From positions 66,045 through 130,044 of the forward strand of contig NW_022985561.1 of the NCBI RefSeq assembly GCF_010093815.1: a stretch of 64,000 bases of DNA, given 5' to 3'. Each line of letters starts with the position of its first letter. Position 1 is the stretch's first letter. This DNA comes from Pseudovirgaria hyperparasitica. Its lineage: Eukaryota; Ascomycota; Dothideomycetes; Acrospermales; Acrospermaceae. Of this stretch, positions 57,601 to 64,000 are shown in pieces. The notes below the pieces were generated by a model. That model was not told the DNA's origin and searched no databases. It worked only from the letters and a program-made list of their open reading frames with translations. A program made the position numbers and the translations under genes.

Positions 57601-60600
57601 CGTCTTTGTACACTGCGATCGTTTTGTCGGAAATGCTGATGTCGAGTTCTTGTAACTTGGAGTTCCTCCCGTGCCGCTCCTCCATTATCCGCAATAAGCG
57701 TAAAGACTTGGCACGAAGATGATTATTCTCGTGGCCTAGAGTATGAAGACCGGCACTCAAGACTTTCCAGAACGGGAGCGAGATAGTATCGTTCTCAAAC
57801 AGGACTTGGGTTACAACCTCGAAGTAGCTCTCCAGTGCTTTCGAGGAAGTAGCCATGTAGCACTTGTCTATCATCAGGGACACCAGTCGGGGATGATCAG
57901 CATTATGTATGATTAGATTGTTCAGAGCTTTCCGTCCCGTCGCTCTGGTTCTATCGCTTGCATCATTGAATATCATCTCAATCCAGGAAAGTATTCGCGC
58001 AAAGTCGAAGGTGAGTGTGACTTTACTGTCAGTCGTGATGCTGAGAGGACCTCCACATAGCGCTGCCATGGCACTTAAGGCTGCAGTGCGGAGATTCCGC
58101 TTCTCGATTTCCATGGCCGCCGTTGCAATTCCCTTGTTCGTCAAGTCGTCTCGATCAAGTACAGAACGCCTCATCTGGTCCTCGCGCTGTCGTACTTGTG
58201 ATGGGTTGGGTGAGAAACCACACCAATCCTCCATCAAGGAGAACGCAGCTTTGCGAGCTTGAAAGGGCATCCAAGATAGTGGATCCGCAGTCTTGTTGAT
58301 GCCTTCAAAGAGCTCCTCCATCAGTCCACAATAGTGAGTCCGTAGCTTCTGGAATTCCCACTCAGCCTGGACTTCAGCATCATTAAGGAATAGTCGTAGG
58401 TCCTTCGCGTATGTGACGAGATTGACCAAGATGTCTGGGTCGTTGCGGATGCTCGGCTCTTCTAGAAACCGAGCTGTAAGTTTGTAGACATGAGTAATTT
58501 CTGTACGAAGGTGATCCGTTCGTCGACTTCGGCGTGGGCTACTCATTGTACGTTGATGCGGTGCCAAGCGTAATTTCGCCTCTTCACTGCAAGTTGTAAC
58601 GTGACCAGCGAGACATTCGAGCAGAGTGCGGTAGATCTGGACGTTTATTGAGCCAAGGCCGATGACAGCAGCTTCTCGAATAGATGGATTAGAGGCTGAT
58701 AAGAACGGAAGCACTCGAGCAAACAGTTCATCTGCAGTCTGAACCTTGTTGGAGCTCTTTTGGGACGATCTCGAACTCTTCCTAGTATGCTGAGACACCA
58801 GAACAACAGTGTTCTGAGGGCCACCGATGCTCATCATGGTCGTGCACGCAAATATGAGGTATAATTTCCATTGCTCGATCACCAATTCCGGAGAGGTACT
58901 GGCCAGCCTATTGACGCTCCTATTGGCCCCAGGCTCGAAGCCAGGATATGGACTCGCTCTTTGGCCGTCCGCTAGAGTTGCAATCGTGCGCTGCAGCTGA
59001 ATCAGTCTTCCACATACAATGTCTCTCGTCAGGGCAGCTGTAATTTGAGATAGCTCGAAGCACATCTTGGCCAGATTTGGGAAGACTTTGAACCATAGAG
59101 TGAAATCATAAGTCGTCTCGCTGGTACAAAGCTCGATTAGGGTGCTGTGCGAGTTGCTCTTTCTCATGCCCCTCTGTAAGCGACTCCTCTCTGCCAATGA
59201 CAACTTCTCATCGTGGACATTGAGAACTTTGTCGGGACTTCCTTCCATGAGGAGGATTATCCTGGCAGTGTTGCTGAAATTGAGTGCCGTATCGAACTCT
59301 GTCACAAGTCTCAATACTTTGATAGCGTATGATCGTACTCTTCTCGCAGGCGAACAGAGAAAGAAAAGTCCATGTGACTCCACTTCATCCGCATGATGAC
59401 TGAGTGCTGTCTGGTCTAGTCCAGCACCACGTTTGCTAGCGACAAAATCGTCGACGGATGCGTTGGCGACTTTTTTCTTTTTCGAACGAATGTCTTCGAT
59501 CCAGATCTCTAGTAGCTCTACATACAGCTTTAGGGTATTCTCAATGTGAGCAGGGCCAAGCATGCCACCGTCGGACATGGTCGAATACCTGTCATCGAAG
59601 TTGAAGATGAATCTGGCGAAGCCAAGTGTCACAAGCTGAGCGTACGACAAATGGTGCGGATGAGCTTGACGAGCGATCGCTTTAAGTGATTGTGCTGACG
59701 ATTGTGCAATGTCTTTCCGGACATGAGCGGTCCCGGTGCACAGTAGGTTCAATACAACGCTGAATTGAGTTTGGGACGGAAGGCAGCGCGGCAAAGCCTG
59801 GACAGATACATGTAGTAGATCGTAGAACCCTGCGCGGAAGTCAGGAGAGTTTTGATATTCATCGCGGCGCGTAAAGTTAAACGCTTCTGCCATAGGCGTC
59901 TTTGGAGTCGGTACTGCAAACTTTTCGTCTAAAACAGCTTGACCTCCAAACGTGACATCGCACATTACTGCAATATCTCCTAGAATCCTGCAAAATCGAG
60001 CATATGACTCTTTGGCGATTTCATCGAACTCGGTCAATATGACAGGTCTAGAGAGTCGCTCCTCTTTCACAAACGATGATTTGGGAGGCATTACAACTGG
60101 CGGCCTGGGGCTGTTTGGTAGTGAGGGCATTTCGGGAAAGCCAGTGTAAGGGTCGCTATCGAAGGATGTTGGAAAGGGGGGTTGTTCTCCTTTCTCCAGA
60201 TCACCCATGATGGCAAGAAAAGCTCTGATTCCTATCACCATTCTTTCGGGTTCTAAAGATTCAACGCGCAGATACTTTTCTGATGAGATCTGATCTGCAT
60301 TCATGAGAGGGAAGATGATAGTCCGAAAGCAGTAGTCCTGGTGCCGGAATCCGATGAATCGGATGAGTTGTATGATTGGCTCTGCAATCATGGGCTCCGT
60401 GGACAGATAGGACCGCTTCCCTGGCACGAAGACCATGCGAATGATCTCATCTAGCTTCTTCACTGCCGTATTCGAGGAATCCGTGCCAAGACGGTAAAGA
60501 TATGTCCAGACAAGACGACAAATGCTTCTCAGCGAGATTGCGCGCGAAGCACGCTCTTTCAGGCGAGATTGGCACGATAGTGCAGCAGCGAGCCACTGTG

Positions 60601-62504
60601 AAGCGAAGAGATCTGCAGGTGCCGTACAAAGCATGGCAGCTTGTAAAGGATATGCTTCATGCCAATGTTTGGGCTTCGATATCAGATTAGAGACTCGCGG
60701 TCGCAAGATCTCGAAGAATGCTCGCCATTTAGGTTCATTGAACTCTAGCTTTGCGCGAGCGGCTACCGGAAGAAGCAGCTCCTTGAACAGTTGGCAGTAT
60801 GCGTACTTGACAGGCTGCCCGTGCGCATCTGCGAAGAATCTTCCCAGCGCAGTCATGAAGTCGCATGATCTATGCCATTTACTCTCGGAAGACGTGTCAA
60901 GCCTAAGATACCTCATACCCTTAATGAGGAGTGCTGTACCTTTGACGGAGAGACTTGGCGAATTCAAAGATTCCAAGTATCGTCGTGAGACACTCCCAAC
61001 ATTAATGGAATCCATGACTCCTAGAAGCTGACCGAATATCACCCAATTAGCATGTCGTAAAGGAGACTCTTCGAGCGATTCCGGATCTGCTTGAGCTAAT
61101 TGTGCGAATATGATGTCCTCGAGCCGGCCCGCCATGTCAGGCGTGATGGCATCTAAGGTAGTTTGTCCAATGATCTCCATCAATACTCTGCAGAGGATGT
61201 ATATCGAGACAGTCGACCTACGCTCTGCTTGTATCAGAGCTAGTTGGCGTTCTGTGGCTTGCTCAGAGATCAGTGCAATGGTATTTGTAGGACTGGTAGG
61301 GTCGGGGTTGCCGTTGACAGGCTCAGTATTGCGTCGAGCTAGGCCATTGAACCCGGGAGTATGTGACCGTGGCATGCGGTTCTAAACAAATCAGCTTCCT
61401 TCGAGTTCCCTAGCTCTACAGTACTGACCAAATCATTCTTGGCTTGAATGACTTCTTCAGCCTTGGCCTTGCGCCAGAACATCAAAGTATCTGTTAATGG
61501 TTTTGGCTTCTGTCGTGCGATATGACCAAGAGCAGATATCAATTGATCAAAGTTCTGATCCACACCAGGCCCACAGATAAGTTCAACTCGAGGTTCGGGC
61601 TTGCTGGGCTCACTAACACAACGATTGATTTTTTGGTCAGCCTGTCCCACGAAGGCGTTGAAGAGATGATGTAAGGCATATTCTCCCACAGTCTTTAGAT
61701 CCTGCGAAGGATGCGATCTGGACTGCGACCGATTATGCGCATCGCGCTTAGTCCTGCTACTTAGCATTCTTTCTGGTCGTCGGTGACTTGTAGGTGCATG
61801 TTCTGCAGTCGGTAGCGACGCCTGGTGTATATGTTTTGATGTTCCATTCTGTCCAACTATCGAACCAGTCACCATGTGGTGGTCTCTTGCTTCATCAATG
61901 GCCATAGTCGGGCCGTCAAAGGCGCTGAAAGATCCTCCACCAGCAGCAGCAATCATCTGCGGACTCAGAGGACTGGTCGCTGGTGAATTCACGAAGCTTG
62001 TATTGCGCGAGTGTTGTATGCCATGCACGATGGAGGTGTTGCGGTGGTGGCCATAGGAAATGGACGGTTTGCGCTCGATACCGCCACTGTCAGGACTTGG
62101 GCCAGCCTTTGAACTCGTCGCGACGGGCGTCCGTGCTCTGGGAGAGGCATTCCGTGAGGAGGAGGTGAGTGCGCGACCTCTATTCACTACTGGTTCGTGT
62201 GCGGGTATAGAGGGGACCGGGGGAACGGACGAGACGGACTGTAGCTCCGGGTGGTGCGACGCCCCTCCGGCATGTTGTCGTGCTTGCGATGGCAGGGAAG
62301 CAGCTAGTGAACGGACGTGCGAAGGTCAGCCTGGCTATACAAGTAGAAGTAATAGGGAGTGGTTTGGTATCATGTTGACATTGCTTCAACTGTTTCGACT
62401 GTGGACAGCCGGGATGATGGGGTGCCATGCAGGTGCGTGGGGCTTCGAATATCCCTCTTGAAAGAGCTTGGAGTAGAAAGTAGAAAGCAGTTCAACTCAC
62501 ACAT
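54611..62504 (-). CDS. tao3: cell morphogenesis scaffold Tao3/Mor2/Furry
   Basis: Giant scaffold of the RAM/MOR network that supports the NDR kinase (Cbk1/Orb6) in polarised growth and septation. Exons 62504-62501, 62303-61429 and 61381-54611 give about 2549 aa. The N-terminal 200 residues are Ser/Pro-rich, followed by the Furry N-terminal domain (TVGEYALHHLFNAFVGQADQ, ALGHIARQKPKPLTDTLMFW, RKAKAEEVIQ), long HEAT-like repeats, and the C-terminal domain (FLETMIRPMAAGARSGFN). Intron 2 is 47 nt. Start choice is uncertain: exon 1 as drawn contributes only ATG T before a GTGAGT donor. The same frame extends upstream to an ATG at 62,585, but an in-frame TAG at 62,549-62,547 interrupts it. If that codon were CAG the protein would gain 27 residues. 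Confidence 0.92.
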
Positions 62505-62585
62505 GCCGCCGAGAGGACTGTCTTCATCTGTGCCGGTCGCGTTGGTCTATAGAGACGAAGGCGAAGAGAGCGTTGAGGGAGTCAT

Positions 62586-64000
62586 GTAGAAGGCGAATCT
62601 GAAGGTCGATTGAGGTTGTCGAGGAGCAAGATGCGAAAGGAAAAGCGGTGGTAAACGCCTATTGGAATGACTGACCTTCACAGTTCAGTTTGACCAGTAA
62701 TTACCAGTTCGCTGTTGTATTCAGAAAGGTTAGGGTGCTGGCGCTGGTCGAAGCGTCCTCCCGCTTGGACAAGGATGGATAAGGATGCCCGGTATTAACT
62801 AATTAACGTTGCTGTGTACCCGCCCTCCGTGCTGGAGTGCAGCAAGTATCCACTAGCCCTCCTAGGCCAGGTGAGTAGCATATACTAGTCTCTATCTAGA
62901 ATATATTAGAACGATGTAAAGTAATACTTATGTAGTAAATACTATTGAATAGTGAACGAATGTTCCCTAAGTTTAGTAGTATCTTAGAGAGAGCTATGGT
63001 ACTACTACTACAGCCCTATATAATTGGCAGAGTCACATAATTTCTATCCTCCAAGAGAGTACGAATAGTTTCCTATACTTTTTCTCTTTCTTCCACTTTA
63101 GTAGAGTGTATATATATATATCTATTTATCATATTAATCTGGCTAATCTAATGATTTTCATGATTCAATAAGACTTATATACGAGATAGCCCAAGAGGAC
63201 TACAGTATGTAATATGTAATTACGGGCTCCATATTAGCACGGAGGGCTGGTAGGTGCCTCGGTGCCTGGGGCTTCACTTAGCCCAGTGATAGATTTCGCA
63301 GCACATAACACGTAACGCATCAGGCATCAGGCATCATGGTCTTTGTCGTTGCAAAGGGCTGGATGTTTGTGACTCTGCGGCCATATGGCGTGCAAATACA
63401 TCGCCAACAACATTCTGCCTCCCCGAGAGCTCACAGCTTGTATCGTGACACTGATTCGGGCGCCGGGACGACGCAGTACATCAGGTAAGGCAGCTTGAAA
63501 CCTCTGTACACTCTGCTACGGCATATGGGTGCTGTACTGCGGATGGGTTCGTAACAAGCCCGAGTGCGGCCCATGTTATCGAGCCCAACTGGAACATAGA
63601 GACCCCCCAGGAATACAAGGGCACGTACATTAAGGTCGATAATCAGGTGTACGCTGAGACTACCCAAGGCGTCGCGTCCTTTTGGAACGCCAATTTTCAG
63701 CTCTTTAAGATGGAGGTAGATAGGCGTTGCGTCCACTGCTTCACCAGAGCTGTGCATAATCGAGGTCTTGGAGACATTCTAGGTAGTCATACAACACTCG
63801 GCTAACACGATATTAGCATGGCAAAGGAGCATGGATTAGGTTTGATAGCTTGCGCGCGAGACCTAAGAGGCTGTTAACAGTCAAGGTTGGTGGCCTTTGG
63901 CTCAAATAATCATTTCTTTTGAATTTTGTATCAGTATGGTCGGAGACTCGTGCTGTCGTTCGGCCATCTTTTCGGGATCCGAACGCGTCGGTCCGCAACC
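62586..64000. other. intergenic, AT-rich patch, no gene seen
   Basis: Upstream region of tao3 followed by an AT-rich patch (about 62,870-63,240) resembling a small degraded repeat, then more balanced sequence with a 108-codon minus-strand frame (63,431-63,757) that shows no domain. Nothing supportable as a gene; the window ends here. Confidence 0.5.

Noticed and set aside
63431-63757. 108-codon minus-strand frame near the window end
   Set aside because: No recognisable family, borderline length and near the edge; not supportable as a gene from this window.

Overview
This window is nuclear DNA of a filamentous ascomycete (Pezizomycotina). Most of the genes are split by 46-66 nt introns with GT-AG ends and CTAAC/CTGAC-type branch points. 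The gene set (SreA, Bqt4-like KilA-N protein, Tvp15, Dbp7, Tao3) is typical of these fungi, and a 14.4 kb AT-rich island carries the CpA-to-TpA decay that RIP leaves. A Dothideomycete, perhaps a Pleosporalean, is my best guess, but that is inference. All gene models were spliced by hand; exon coordinates are given in each entry and every listed model closes in frame.

Left arm (1-17.8 kb): chz1 (-, with a 10-nt microexon), rdi1/RhoGDI (-, with a 1.5 kb first intron that contains a second same-strand gene), a bqt4-like nuclear membrane protein (+), gid8 (-), urk1 (+), a decayed protein-kinase fragment (-), adh1 (+) and mitochondrial ribosomal protein S12 (-).

Middle (17,819-32,198): a single Ty3/gypsy-type LTR retrotransposon. 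It has 132-bp LTRs with TGTGGG...CCCACA ends and a CTGA target duplication. Its reverse transcriptase is interrupted by a 5.29 kb Tad1-like LINE flanked by a 14-bp target duplication. The whole composite is saturated with RIP and has no intact ORF. RIP stops at the element ends: all ten differences between the LTRs are RIP-type and the two outer edges are spared. The element sits in what was a short divergent promoter between mrps12 and the eIF2B-alpha gene, and ends only 152 bp before the eIF2B-alpha start codon.

Right arm (32.2-64 kb): eIF2B-alpha (+), the iron-responsive GATA repressor sreA (-), a CSC1/OSCA-type channel (-), a weak methyltransferase-like relic, pop4 (+), pantoate-beta-alanine ligase (-) divergent from dbp7 (+), a secreted 12-cysteine protein (+), tvp15 (+), an AAA ATPase (+), and the very large Tao3/Furry-type morphogenesis scaffold (-). 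The genes are mostly housekeeping and do not form one pathway or a metabolite cluster. The points that most deserve a second look are the gene nested in the rdi1 intron, the transposon-split divergent promoter, and the very short start-codon exons in several genes.
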